Below, piece by piece: positions 1 through 8,588 of a stretch of 64,000 bases of DNA (position 1 is the stretch's first letter; each line of letters starts with the position of its first letter). The notes beneath the pieces were generated by a model. That model did not search any database and was not told the DNA's origin. It saw only the letters and a list, made by a program, of their open reading frames with translations. The stretch spans positions 1,178,001 to 1,242,000 of the forward strand of contig NZ_JBMEUF010000001.1 in the NCBI RefSeq assembly GCF_048820975.1. The letters are read 5' to 3'. Source of the stretch: Glaciecola sp048820975. Its GTDB lineage: Bacteria; Pseudomonadota; Gammaproteobacteria; Enterobacterales; Alteromonadaceae. A program made the position numbers and the translations under genes.

Positions 1-204
1 AAAACTTGCGCCCTTCGAACCGTCAAAATTACGCGCGGCTTCAAGCAAGCCAATCATGCCTGATTGAATAAGATCATCTACCAAAACACTTGCAGGCAAA
101 CGAGCCAATAAATGATGGGCAATCCGTTTAACCAATGGCGCATGCTTCTCTACCAATTGGTTTTTATCTATTTGCTGTTGATATCCAGTCACTTTAGTAC
201 TCAC
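1..204 (-). CDS. fliA: RNA polymerase sigma factor FliA (sigma-28), N-terminal part only
   Basis: The first 68 codons of a gene that runs off the left edge. The translation from a GTG start contains KHAPLVKRIAHHLL and later VDDLIQSGMIGLLEAARNF, which are regions 1.2/2.1 and the start of 2.2 of the flagellar sigma-28 family. FliA directs transcription of late genes (flagellins, flgM) once FlgM has been exported. It begins 10 bases after the fleN stop in the same direction, the usual flhF-fleN-fliA order of polar flagellar clusters. The ribosome site is weak (GGTAAACCAAA before GTG), so translational coupling to fleN is plausible. The C-terminal DNA-binding regions are outside the window, so completeness cannot be judged. 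Confidence 0.9.
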   Translation of the reverse strand, partial: MSTKVTGYQQQIDKNQLVEKHAPLVKRIAHHLLARLPASVLVDDLIQSGMIGLLEAARNFDGSKGASF

Positions 205-214
205 TTTGGTTTAC

Positions 215-1063
215 CTATTCTTGCATTGACACAAGGTTTTCAATAAAAAATTCCAAATGACCGCCAGCCTGATCAGGAATGGGCCAGTCATACATCTTTT
301 CTGCCAGCTGTGTTATTGCTTTGGATGCTGGAGAACTTGGAAACGCTTCAACAATGGCGGTTTGTTTTCGCACTGCTTTGCGAACATTTTCATCAAACGG
401 AACAATGGCCGTTAACTCTAGTGCCACATCTAAAAAACGGGTAGTTACTTTTGATAACTTACTAAATAATTCATGTCCTTCACGCTCGCTCCTTACCATA
501 TTGGCAACCACTTTAAACTTAAAAACGCCATGTTCTCTGTTTAGTATTTTGATTAAAGCGTAAGCATCGGTAAGAGACGTTGGTTCATCGCACACCACCA
601 TTACTACATTTTGCGCTGCACGTGAGAAGCTCACTACCATGTCAGATATACCTGCCGCCGTATCAATAATTAACATATCAATAGGTGTGCGAAGTTCTCC
701 AAATGCGCGTATAAGCCCCGCATGCTCATGTCGAGTAAGTTCGGTCATAGATTTCGCGCCCGATGTAGCGGGCGCAATTTTGACGCCATAAGGGCCTGTC
801 ACAAGAATTTCATCAAGCGTGCAATCGCCGTTTAGCACATGCGACAAATTACGTTCAATGCGAAGGCCAAGCATTACATCAATATTAGCCAGGCCCAGAT
901 CGGCATCTAATACCATTACCTTCTTACCTAGCTTTGCTGCAGCTATAGCAGTGTTTAAAGTCAAGCTGGTTTTACCCACACCGCCTTTACCACCCGTTAC
1001 GGCTACAACTTTAACTTGTTTATTTGAAGCACGTCTAAGCGTACTTGCCTGATCTTCTATCAT
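215..1063 (-). CDS. fleN: FleN/FlhG, MinD-like ATPase controlling flagellar number
   Basis: A 282-residue ParA/MinD-family ATPase. The deviant Walker A motif GGKGGVGKT is at residues 24-32, followed by VMVLDADLGLANIDVMLGL and DMLIIDTAAG, typical of FleN/FlhG. In polar flagellates this protein limits the number of flagella, acting against FlhF and, in Pseudomonas, antagonising the master regulator FleQ (FlrA here). Its start overlaps the flhF stop by four bases (ATGA), implying translational coupling. Length and motifs match complete family members. The C-terminus lacks an obvious long amphipathic MinD membrane helix, but this was judged only by eye. Confidence 0.95.
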   Translation of the reverse strand: MIEDQASTLRRASNKQVKVVAVTGGKGGVGKTSLTLNTAIAAAKLGKKVMVLDADLGLANIDVMLGLRIERNLSHVLNGDCTLDEILVTGPYGVKIAPATSGAKSMTELTRHEHAGLIRAFGELRTPIDMLIIDTAAGISDMVVSFSRAAQNVVMVVCDEPTSLTDAYALIKILNREHGVFKFKVVANMVRSEREGHELFSKLSKVTTRFLDVALELTAIVPFDENVRKAVRKQTAIVEAFPSSPASKAITQLAEKMYDWPIPDQAGGHLEFFIENLVSMQE

Positions 1064-2535
1064 ATGCCACCTGCAATTGTGTCACTGCGACCGCCCTGCT
1101 CAAGCAAACCATATTTTTTATATAGTTTTGCTGCAATTAGCGTTAAGTTTGCTGAGTCTGCGAGTTTAATGTCTTCTGGTACACGCTGACCATCGGTGAC
1201 ATAACTCAACGATAAATCATTTTCAATCACCACACTTAAGGCTTCACCTAAGCTATAGCACTCGTCTAGCTTGGTAAAAATACAGCCTTTTATATTAGTT
1301 TGGTGATAAGCTTTAACCGTTTGCTTAAGTACTTGGTATTGTGCACCTGCTGGCAGTACCAAATATTTTCGAATATTGACGTTTAGGCCTGATTCATAGT
1401 CATTTAGCTGTTCAATCAATCGAGTGTCTCGTTGGCTGAATCCAGCAGTGTCTATTAGCACAAGCTTCTTATTTCGCAGTTGATACAGTATGTCGTTCAG
1501 CTCCTGAGAGTTGTGCGCTTTTTTCACTGCACAACCAATAATTTTGCCATACGTGGCTAATTGCTCAAAAGCGGCTATTCTGTACGTATCGATGGTGACT
1601 AAAGCAACTTGCTCTGGGCCATATTTCTGCGCGTATTTAGCGGCTAGTTTAGCTAAAGTCGTTGTTTTACCTGTACCTGTTGGCCCAACCAAGGCAACTA
1701 CGCCCGATTGGTTTAAAATATCGTTACCGCCTACGTGAATCCTGTTAGACAATAAGTTCAGTATGTATTTCCACCCCTGCTTTTCATCAACTTGATGCGG
1801 TAAAAACTCTACAAATTGACGCGCTAATTCAGGGCTAATTCCCATTTTTACTACTTGTTGCTGTAAGTAATGATGAACTGGGTTATTTCGCTTTTTACGC
1901 TCTTCCGATAAACCACTTACCTGAAACTGCAAAACGTTTTTGATTGATTCAAGCTCAGCTTTAATGCTATCTAGCTGTTTAGGCTCTAGTACACTTGGTG
2001 GTGGCTGTAGTCCTGCCGCCTGCGTGGTATCTGCAGCCACACTTTCTTTTTCTTGCTCAGCAAACGCTGGCGATCTAAAAATACGGTCATCAGCACGTGG
2101 TTCTGGGGTACTGCCATAATTAGCTTGCTGAGAATAGTGAAGTGAAGACTGATTACTCTCCTGCATTTGGCTGCTACCCTGCATTTGCGTTTCTGGCTCA
2201 GATGAGTTTTGCGACTGCATTTGCTGCTCTAACAAGGCTTGTAAACTGTCGGGGCCTGAGTCACCAATAATATCGCGTAAGTTTGGTGTTTTACGTGTGG
2301 GCTTTTGCGCTTGCTGGCGAGGCTGCATTTGCGCCTGGCTACGTAATGGCTCTTGCCTACTTGTCGCTTGCGCATCCCTTTTAAGTGGTGTTTCAGAAGG
2401 ATCTATGGCTGCAATGAGCTCAACGCCACCTGTCACTTTCTTATTAGACATAATTACTGCGTCACCCCCAAGTTCATCTTTGACTTGCTTAAGGGCTTCT
2501 CGCATATCTTTGCCAAAAAAACGTCTAATTTTCAT
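1060..2535 (-). CDS. flhF: FlhF, SRP-type GTPase that places the flagellum at the pole
   Basis: A 491-residue signal-recognition-particle-like GTPase. Residues 1-50 form the conserved N-terminal B segment (MKIRRFFGKDMREALKQVK). Residues 55-180 are a low-complexity, Gln/Met/Ser-rich linker. The NG GTPase domain follows, with G1 GPTGTGKT at 284-291, DTAG at 362-365 and TKLD at 421-424. FlhF recruits early basal-body parts to the old pole and works with FleN. The linker, with repeated QMQ and QQ runs, is where family members differ in length, and this one is long. It lies 89 bases after flhA in the same direction, so it is probably in the same transcript. Confidence 0.95.
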   Translation of the reverse strand: MKIRRFFGKDMREALKQVKDELGGDAVIMSNKKVTGGVELIAAIDPSETPLKRDAQATSRQEPLRSQAQMQPRQQAQKPTRKTPNLRDIIGDSGPDSLQALLEQQMQSQNSSEPETQMQGSSQMQESNQSSLHYSQQANYGSTPEPRADDRIFRSPAFAEQEKESVAADTTQAAGLQPPPSVLEPKQLDSIKAELESIKNVLQFQVSGLSEERKKRNNPVHHYLQQQVVKMGISPELARQFVEFLPHQVDEKQGWKYILNLLSNRIHVGGNDILNQSGVVALVGPTGTGKTTTLAKLAAKYAQKYGPEQVALVTIDTYRIAAFEQLATYGKIIGCAVKKAHNSQELNDILYQLRNKKLVLIDTAGFSQRDTRLIEQLNDYESGLNVNIRKYLVLPAGAQYQVLKQTVKAYHQTNIKGCIFTKLDECYSLGEALSVVIENDLSLSYVTDGQRVPEDIKLADSANLTLIAAKLYKKYGLLEQGGRSDTIAGGI

Positions 2536-2624
2536 GTCATCCTCTTTAGTGTCTTTACTTCGTGTAGAACACTGCTTTTTTACGTCGTTTGTTGCATCGG
2601 TGTGCGGTTGCTATGCGTGTCAGT

Positions 2625-4742
2625 TTATTGACCTACCGATGACACTATTTTTATCTGCTTATCATCAGGAATTTCTTGGTACGAAAGGACATGTAAGCCT
2701 GACACTGCTTGCTTTAAAAACCTTGATAACACTGGGCGTAGCATGCCTGATGTTAATAGTACCGCTGGCTCACCCGCTATTTCTTGTTGCTGGCTCGCCT
2801 CTGATAGTGATTGTTGAAGTTTTTCAGCTAAACCTGGTTCAATACCAGCGCCATCTTCACCACCTGCTTGAAGTGACTTATGCAACATCTGTTCCAACTC
2901 AGGGGCAAGTGTGATTACAGGAACCTCATTAGCACCATCTACTATCTCTTGAACTATCAAACGCTTAAGCGCAATGCGCAGTGCAGACACCAGTACGTCT
3001 GGGTCTTGGCTTTTCGGTGCGTAATCTGAAAGCGTTTGAACAATAGTACGCATATCTCGAATAGGCACGCCTTCTGATAATAAAGTTTGCAAAATTTTGA
3101 CGACTAGCGACAAAGAAATAACGTCAGGAACTAAGCCTTCTACTAGCTTCGGATGGGTTTTCTCTAGCATATCTAATAGCTGCTGAACTTCTTCATGGCC
3201 TAATAATTGGTGCGCGTGGTTCGTTAGTAATTGGCTTAAGTGAGTTGCCACTACCGTTGCCGCATCTACCACCGTGTAGCCAAGTGTTTGTGCGTGTTCA
3301 CGCTGAGATGATTTAATCCAAACTGCATCTAGACCAAATGCTGGGTCTTTCGTTACGGTTCCCTCAAGGCTTCCGAATACTTGGCCCGGATTAATAGCTA
3401 ATTCACTGTCATGGCTAATCTCTGATTCACCTACACTTACACCTAATAAAGAAATTTTGTAAGCGTTTGGAGAGAAATCTAAATTGTCACGTATATGCAC
3501 CGGTGGAATTAAAAAGCCTAATTCTTGAGATAACTTCTTACGAACCCCTTTAATACGCGTCAGTAATTCACCGCTTTGAGATTTGTCTACTAATGGAATT
3601 AAACGATAACCTACTTCTAAACCAATGATGTCAACTTGGTGTACATCGTCCCAGCTAAGTTCTTTTACTTCACCTACGGGGGTTTTAGCTTCTGGCATAC
3701 GTTCAAGTTTAGACGCCTCTTCAGCTTCTTTTTTCTTATTCCAATCACGGTAGAATGCATAACCACCTACAAGGGCTGCAAATGATAAGAATGCGAAGTG
3801 CGGCATGCCTGGAACAATACCCATTACAAACAAAATAACAGCCGTAATATAAAGTGCTTGTCGATTGGCGAGTTGCTCACGAATTTCATCGCCCATAATT
3901 TGACTGTCGTTTTCACGAGTCACAATTATGGCGGTTGCCACAGATAGCAACAGTGATGGAATTTGTGCCACCAAACCATCACCAATGGTTAGTACGGTAT
4001 ACACTTCCATAGCATCGTTAAATGATAAGGAATGTTGGTACATGCCAATAAATAAGCCACCTACTATGTTGATCAACATAATAAACATGCCAGCTACCGC
4101 ATCACCTTTTACAAATTTTGATGCACCGTCCATCGAACCGTAGAAGTCAGCTTCTGCAGTTATTTCTTCACGGCGTTTACGTGCTTGGTCTTGGTCTATG
4201 TAGCCTGCGTTTAGGTCCGCATCTATAGCCATTTGCTTACCGGGCATTGCATCTAGCGTAAAGCGTGCGCTTACCTCAGAAATACGCCCCGCACCAGCGG
4301 TGACAACTTTAAAATTAATAATGAGCAAAATAGCAAATATCACCACACCCACTACGTAGTTACCGCCAATTACCACCTCGCCAAAAGCCTGGATTACTTT
4401 ACCTGCTGCATCTCCGCCCTCGTGTCCTTCAATAAGTACGATGCGCGTTGAGGCCACATTTAAAGCTAAGCGCAGCACCGTTGCCACTAGCAAAACAAGC
4501 GGAAATATGCCGAAGTCTACCGGGCGTTTGGTAAATACACTGACTAAAATAATTACAAGTGACAATGCAATATTAAAGCTAAAAAGTGTATCAAGCAGAA
4601 TGGCAGGCATGGGTAAAATAACCATGCCCATAAGGGCGAGCACCACAATGGGCGCACCAAGGCCAGCACCTAAGGATTTGACTTGGTTTTTATCTATGTT
4701 TTGGAAATATTGAGCTAACTGCATATACCAATTTTTTGACAT
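2625..4742 (-). CDS. flhA: FlhA, flagellar type III export gate protein
   Basis: A 705-residue FHIPEP-family protein. The N-terminal half carries about eight hydrophobic segments (for example PIVVLALMGMVILPMPAILL near 30-50). The FHIPEP signature region RISEVSARFTLDAMPGKQM lies between segments. The C-terminal half, from about residue 340, is a soluble domain that docks chaperone-substrate complexes. FlhA forms the nonameric ring of the export apparatus with FlhB, FliP, FliQ and FliR, all encoded just upstream in transcription order. Full length for the family. A 79-base gap from flhB holds a possible sigma-54 promoter. Confidence 0.97.
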   Translation of the reverse strand: MSKNWYMQLAQYFQNIDKNQVKSLGAGLGAPIVVLALMGMVILPMPAILLDTLFSFNIALSLVIILVSVFTKRPVDFGIFPLVLLVATVLRLALNVASTRIVLIEGHEGGDAAGKVIQAFGEVVIGGNYVVGVVIFAILLIINFKVVTAGAGRISEVSARFTLDAMPGKQMAIDADLNAGYIDQDQARKRREEITAEADFYGSMDGASKFVKGDAVAGMFIMLINIVGGLFIGMYQHSLSFNDAMEVYTVLTIGDGLVAQIPSLLLSVATAIIVTRENDSQIMGDEIREQLANRQALYITAVILFVMGIVPGMPHFAFLSFAALVGGYAFYRDWNKKKEAEEASKLERMPEAKTPVGEVKELSWDDVHQVDIIGLEVGYRLIPLVDKSQSGELLTRIKGVRKKLSQELGFLIPPVHIRDNLDFSPNAYKISLLGVSVGESEISHDSELAINPGQVFGSLEGTVTKDPAFGLDAVWIKSSQREHAQTLGYTVVDAATVVATHLSQLLTNHAHQLLGHEEVQQLLDMLEKTHPKLVEGLVPDVISLSLVVKILQTLLSEGVPIRDMRTIVQTLSDYAPKSQDPDVLVSALRIALKRLIVQEIVDGANEVPVITLAPELEQMLHKSLQAGGEDGAGIEPGLAEKLQQSLSEASQQQEIAGEPAVLLTSGMLRPVLSRFLKQAVSGLHVLSYQEIPDDKQIKIVSSVGQ

Positions 4743-4766
4743 TAGTGATTATCTAAATAGGTACAT

Positions 4767-4782
4767 TACAACTCTTGTGCCA
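4767..4782 (-). promoter_or_regulatory. possible sigma-54 promoter of flhA
   Basis: Minus-strand TGGCAC-AAGAG-TTGTA, 25 bases before the flhA start. The -24 element is perfect, but the -12 element has GT where GC is expected, so this is a weak candidate. A sigma-54 promoter before flhA is known in Vibrio and Pseudomonas. An imperfect 9-bp inverted repeat (4780-4805) overlaps its upstream edge and could be a weak flhB terminator. Confidence 0.4.
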
Positions 4783-4821
4783 ACTTAGTTAAAAACCTAA
4801 GCTGGAATCAATAATAATTGA

Positions 4822-5955
4822 TTATCGGCGTAATTCTGGTGGAATTGGCATGTCTTTATTTAAAGGTTTAGGACGCTTACCCTTACCGTTTTTGTATGCT
4901 TTAAGTTGATACACATAGGCAAGTATTTGCGCTACTGCCATAAACAATTTTTGTGGCACTTCATGGTTAACCTCTGTTGCCCAATAAATTGCCCGTGCTA
5001 ACGCCGGAGACTCAACAATCGGCACTTCGTGCGCGGTAGCGATTTTTCTAATGTGTAAGGCTAGTTCATCTAAGCCTTTTGCTAATACCACAGGTGCTCT
5101 ATTGCCGTTTTGATCATACTGAATAGCAACCGAGAAGTGAGTTGGGTTGGTGACAATCACATCTGCGTTGGGGACTTCTTGCATCATTCTATTCGCTGAA
5201 GCTTGATACTGAATGCGTCTAACGCGACTTTTCGTCATAGGGTCGCCTTCTGCATTTTTGCGCTCATCTTTTACTTCTTGCATGGTCATTTTCATTTCTT
5301 TGTTGTGCTTAAATATTTGGTAAGGCACATCAACAATGGCAATGGGAATCATACCGCAGCATAAGATTAAAAATGCCCATGACACCATGTCCAATGCATG
5401 AAAAAGATTCATTGGATATAATTCAAAATCTAAATGCAGCGCCTCATCTTTGAAAAGAAGCAGTGCTAAATAAGCCATGGTGCCAACCACAAGCACCTTG
5501 CCAATACCCTTTAAAAGCTCAACCAGGGCCTGTGTACCCACCATGCGCTTTATACCTTGGGCTGGACTAATTCTATTTGCTTTTGGAGCCGCTGAACTCC
5601 AAGTAAAATTGTACCCGCCTAAGGCAATGCTCCCGTAAATTCCTCCTACCATAGCCACCATCATAAACATAATAAGTGGGCCGGAGCTTTCAGTTATAGA
5701 GGTATCTAAGACCTGAAACATGTGCTGTATATCGTAGGTTTCATCACGTGATAAGGTGAACGAGCGGATATATATGCCGTACATTGCCTCTGCGATATAG
5801 CGGCCCATAATAAACATACCAAAGGCCGATGATACTAAAACTAGCGTAGTCGAAAGTTCTTTAGAGCGCGCTATCTGGCCTTTTTTCCTCGCGTCTTCGA
5901 GTTTTTTGGCCGTGGGTTCTTCTGACTTTTCGAACGAGTCGTCTTGTGCTGCCAT
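4822..5955 (-). CDS. flhB: FlhB, export switch protein
   Basis: A 377-residue protein of the flagellar type III export apparatus. The N-terminus (SEEPTAKKLEDARKKGQIARSKEL) is the family signature. Four hydrophobic segments follow between about residues 30 and 215, and then the cytoplasmic domain. The autocleavage motif NPTH is at 270-273. Cleavage between N and P switches export from rod/hook to filament substrates, in concert with FliK, encoded at 11.8-13.9 kb. The start is one base from the fliR stop region, consistent with one operon. The C-terminal tail after NPTH is slightly extended and proline-rich (KPLNKDMPIPPELRR). Confidence 0.97.
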   Translation of the reverse strand: MAAQDDSFEKSEEPTAKKLEDARKKGQIARSKELSTTLVLVSSAFGMFIMGRYIAEAMYGIYIRSFTLSRDETYDIQHMFQVLDTSITESSGPLIMFMMVAMVGGIYGSIALGGYNFTWSSAAPKANRISPAQGIKRMVGTQALVELLKGIGKVLVVGTMAYLALLLFKDEALHLDFELYPMNLFHALDMVSWAFLILCCGMIPIAIVDVPYQIFKHNKEMKMTMQEVKDERKNAEGDPMTKSRVRRIQYQASANRMMQEVPNADVIVTNPTHFSVAIQYDQNGNRAPVVLAKGLDELALHIRKIATAHEVPIVESPALARAIYWATEVNHEVPQKLFMAVAQILAYVYQLKAYKNGKGKRPKPLNKDMPIPPELRR

Positions 5956-5956
5956 G

Positions 5957-6733
5957 CTAACAAACCCTCACTAATTCGCACATCAGGTCTTGAGCTCTAA
6001 TCCATTGTTGCTCAAAGTGATACGCCTGATTGGCTAAGGTTAAATAAATAATCACTAAGCCCGTTAACTGAGCAATAGAGAAACCAATACTAAATATATT
6101 CAGTTGCGGTGATGCTTTGGTCATTACCCCAAACGCTAAGTTAACTATCAATAAGCTAACAATGGGAGCAAGCGAAATAGTTACTGCAGATACAAACATC
6201 CAACTCGCCCAATGTGCCATATCTTTAAATTGATTAGGTGTCCACCATGGGCCATCAATAGGAAAAGCCTCAAAGCTAACAACTAACATCTCAATCATGT
6301 AGAGGTGGCCGTCAAAGGTCCAAAACAACAAGGTAGCTAAAATTAGGTAAAATTGGCCCACGGCTGGGACATTGATGCCGTTAATGGGGTCAACAATCGA
6401 TGCAAAACCTAAACCCGTTTGCATGGCAATAATTTGTCCGGCTAGAACAAAGGTATTAATTACCATCATGGAAATGAACCCTATGGCAATGCCCACAATA
6501 AGTTGCTTCGCGATAAGAATGAAAGTACCTAAAGACACTATCTCGCTAATTGGCACGGGCGGGATCATAGGCACAATCATAAGAGTAAGCAGTACGGCTA
6601 ATAGGTTACGAATAGGAGTAGGAATAGTATTAGCACTAAAGCCAACCATAGAGATGAACATGCCAGAAATACGCATAAACGCAAGCATATAGTCACTAAC
6701 CACAGCCATCATTGTGCTACTTAGTAATTCCAT
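5957..6733 (-). CDS. fliR: FliR, export gate membrane protein
   Basis: About 258 residues with five or six hydrophobic segments, matching the FliR family (SGMFISMVGFSANTIPTPIRN; IIAMQTGLGFASIVDPINGINVPAVGQF). It is part of the FliPQR core complex. The reading frame can be extended to a TTG at 6754, but the ATG at 6733 is preferred. It has GAGGG seven bases upstream and begins with MELLS, as in relatives. With this start the gene lies 13 bases after the fliQ stop instead of overlapping it. Confidence 0.95.
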   Translation of the reverse strand: MELLSSTMMAVVSDYMLAFMRISGMFISMVGFSANTIPTPIRNLLAVLLTLMIVPMIPPVPISEIVSLGTFILIAKQLIVGIAIGFISMMVINTFVLAGQIIAMQTGLGFASIVDPINGINVPAVGQFYLILATLLFWTFDGHLYMIEMLVVSFEAFPIDGPWWTPNQFKDMAHWASWMFVSAVTISLAPIVSLLIVNLAFGVMTKASPQLNIFSIGFSIAQLTGLVIIYLTLANQAYHFEQQWIRAQDLMCELVRVC

Positions 6734-6746
6734 GGATAGGCCCTCG

Positions 6747-7016
6747 CTATCCAACTACCGAGGGAATGCTATGCACTAAATTAATAGTAAAATCCATGAG
6801 CTTTTTCACCATCCAGTTGCCTAAAAAACTAAGCGCTAATAGAGTGACGATTAAACGCGGTAAAAAACTCATAGTTTGTTCGTTAATAGAAGTAGCGGCT
6901 TGAAAAACTGCTACCACTAAACCTATCAATAAGCCGGGCACAATAACCGCTGATACCAACAAGATGATGATAAACATTGCATCGCGCATCACATCAACAA
7001 AGGCCTCTGGGCTCAT
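6747..7016 (-). CDS. fliQ: FliQ, export gate membrane protein
   Basis: An 89-residue protein starting MSPEAFVDVMRDAMF, with two transmembrane hairpin helices (IIILLVSAVIVPGLLIGLVVAVFQ and LPRLIVTLLALSFLGNWMV). This is the complete size of FliQ. The frame is open for 13 more codons upstream, but that extension would run into fliP and lacks the conserved N-terminus, so the ATG ending at 7016 is chosen. It begins one base after the fliP stop. Confidence 0.95.
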   Translation of the reverse strand: MSPEAFVDVMRDAMFIIILLVSAVIVPGLLIGLVVAVFQAATSINEQTMSFLPRLIVTLLALSFLGNWMVKKLMDFTINLVHSIPSVVG

Positions 7017-7017
7017 A

Positions 7018-7788
7018 TTACACTCCCATCCCAAAGCTAGTGGCAAGCGTACCAAATATTAGATTCCAACCATCAACTAGAACGAACAACATCAACTTAA
7101 ACGGCAGCGATACAATCATTGGAGACAACATCATCATCCCCATAGCCATTAAGATAGACGCCACTACTAAATCTAAAATCAAGAACGGAATAAACAACAT
7201 AAAGCCTATTTGAAATGCAGTCTTTAATTCGCTAGTAACAAACGCCGGAATCAAAACGGTTAATGGCACTTCCTCTGGATCTTGAAATTGCCCTTCATAT
7301 CCACCAATTCTTACAAACGTTTCCAAATCGGTCATGCGTGTTTGGCTTAGCATAAAAGCACGCATTGGCTCTTTAGCTTGGTTAAACGCGTCTATTGATG
7401 TCATTTCTTCATTTAAATAGGGTTGTAAGGCATTTACGTTTATCTCTTCAAATACCGGCGCCATAATAAACATAGACAAGAACAAACTTACGCCAATCAG
7501 TACTTGGTTAGAGGGTGACTGCTGCAAACCTATTGCTTGGCGCAAAATAGACAGCACAATAATAATACGCGTAAAAGAGGTCATCATCATTACAGCAGCT
7601 GGGATTAAACTTAGCGCAGTCATGATAAACAGCGCTTGTAAGGTCATTGAGTAATCTTGGCTGCCATCAGGATTGGTGGTTACCGTTACAGCATCTATTC
7701 CGCTTTGTTGTGCAAAGGCATTTACGCTAAATCCTAGCAATAAGCCAATAAAGCCTAATATTTTGGTGAAAGAGCTAGGCTTATGCAT
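7018..7788 (-). CDS. fliP: FliP, export gate membrane protein
   Basis: A 256-residue protein with a cleavable signal peptide (hydrophobic stretch ILGFIGLLLGFSVNAFA, likely cut before QQ). The FliP signature follows: SFTRIIIVLSILRQAIGLQQSPSNQVLIG and later VSLPFKLMLFVLVDGWNLI. It forms the pentameric base of the export gate with FliQ and FliR. The start overlaps the end of fliO by eight bases, indicating coupled translation. Nothing unusual is seen. Confidence 0.97.
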   Translation of the reverse strand: MHKPSSFTKILGFIGLLLGFSVNAFAQQSGIDAVTVTTNPDGSQDYSMTLQALFIMTALSLIPAAVMMMTSFTRIIIVLSILRQAIGLQQSPSNQVLIGVSLFLSMFIMAPVFEEINVNALQPYLNEEMTSIDAFNQAKEPMRAFMLSQTRMTDLETFVRIGGYEGQFQDPEEVPLTVLIPAFVTSELKTAFQIGFMLFIPFLILDLVVASILMAMGMMMLSPMIVSLPFKLMLFVLVDGWNLIFGTLATSFGMGV

Positions 7789-8332
7789 CTTTGCTCTCCT
7801 TAACGGCGCTATTGCTTTTACCCGTAATACTAGACGCCATTGCTTGCACTAATTTTTGCTGAAAGTTGAGCTGGCTTGAATTAGTTTGCGAATGATTAGT
7901 TGCTGAATTGGCGTCAAGTGCTTGTTCTAATTTGGCTAGGTGATTAATATTATGGCTGGTTACACCCACTAGGTGCTGCTCGTCCCCCACCTGTATGACC
8001 ATTATTTTTTCTTTACTCCCCGCCATCATGCTAGCAACTACGCGCATTTGTCCGCCGCCCGCCTGAGCGACATTAAACCGTCGCATTATAAAGGCGAGCG
8101 CAAAAATAATGGCGATCACTAAAAGAAGTGACATGAAAACCGTAAGAACTGAGCTAGCTGAGCTAAGCGATGAACTCGTTTCTTTACTTTCTTGAGCTTG
8201 AGCTAGCAAGCATGTTGAAAGCAAAAACAGACCAAAAGAGCCTTTAAATATAAGGCCTAGACAAAGTTTTGATGATAGATTTCGAACGAAGTCTTTTTTT
8301 AAAAATTCCATTAGCTGAGCCAAGTTCCACAT
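7781..8332 (-). CDS. fliO: FliO, assembly factor for the FliPQR gate
   Basis: A 183-residue protein with a hydrophobic N-terminal segment ending LLAQAQ, a strong transmembrane helix VLTVFMSLLLVIAIIFALAFI, and a basic cytoplasmic start RRFNVAQ followed by the FliO-type beta domain (KIMVIQVGDEQHLVGVT). FliO helps FliP assemble. Here it is the first gene of its transcript, because a divergently transcribed protease gene separates it from fliN. A consensus sigma-54 promoter lies just upstream. The start could also be the internal ATG at 8311; neither has a strong ribosome site. Confidence 0.88.
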   Translation of the reverse strand: MWNLAQLMEFLKKDFVRNLSSKLCLGLIFKGSFGLFLLSTCLLAQAQESKETSSSLSSASSVLTVFMSLLLVIAIIFALAFIMRRFNVAQAGGGQMRVVASMMAGSKEKIMVIQVGDEQHLVGVTSHNINHLAKLEQALDANSATNHSQTNSSQLNFQQKLVQAMASSITGKSNSAVKESKDA

Positions 8333-8360
8333 TCATTTTTATTGTTTATAAATGGACTTG

Positions 8361-8376
8361 AGCAATCAACGTGCCA
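8361..8376 (-). promoter_or_regulatory. sigma-54 (RpoN) promoter of fliOPQR-flhBAF
   Basis: The minus strand reads TGGCAC-GTTGA-TTGCT, an exact match to the TGGCACN5TTGCW consensus with GG-N10-GC spacing. Transcription would start about 18 bases before the fliO ATG. It supplies the promoter that the export-gate genes need because they are cut off from fliLMN. Confidence 0.85.
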
Positions 8377-8540
8377 ACAGCTAAGTTTTAGACCTACTCT
8401 ATGAAAGTATTAACAGTATGCATCCATCAATAGGACTGTCAGCTATTTTTACAATCAGCCAGTCATTGATGGCGAAGGAATGCTTAACTAATTGAAATTT
8501 AATTGTTTTTATTAAATGCACAATACTTGCATGATAGTAC

Positions 8541-8558
8541 TTTGGTACTAGTACCAAA
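8541..8558. promoter_or_regulatory. 18-bp perfect palindrome before the metalloprotease gene
   Basis: TTTGGTACTAGTACCAAA is a perfect inverted repeat ending 30 bases before the ATG at 8589. A possible -35 (TTGCAT, 8527-8532) lies just upstream and a TATACT (8566-8571) just downstream, so a dimeric regulator bound here would overlap the promoter. The regulator is unknown. Confidence 0.55.
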
Positions 8559-8588
8559 TAATTAATATACTAATAATAAGGAACTACC

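Noticed and set aside
2297..2914. 205-codon plus-strand frame across the flhF start and flhA end
   Set aside because: It is antisense to two clear genes, and its product resembles no protein family I recognise. It is explained by codon bias of the opposite strand.
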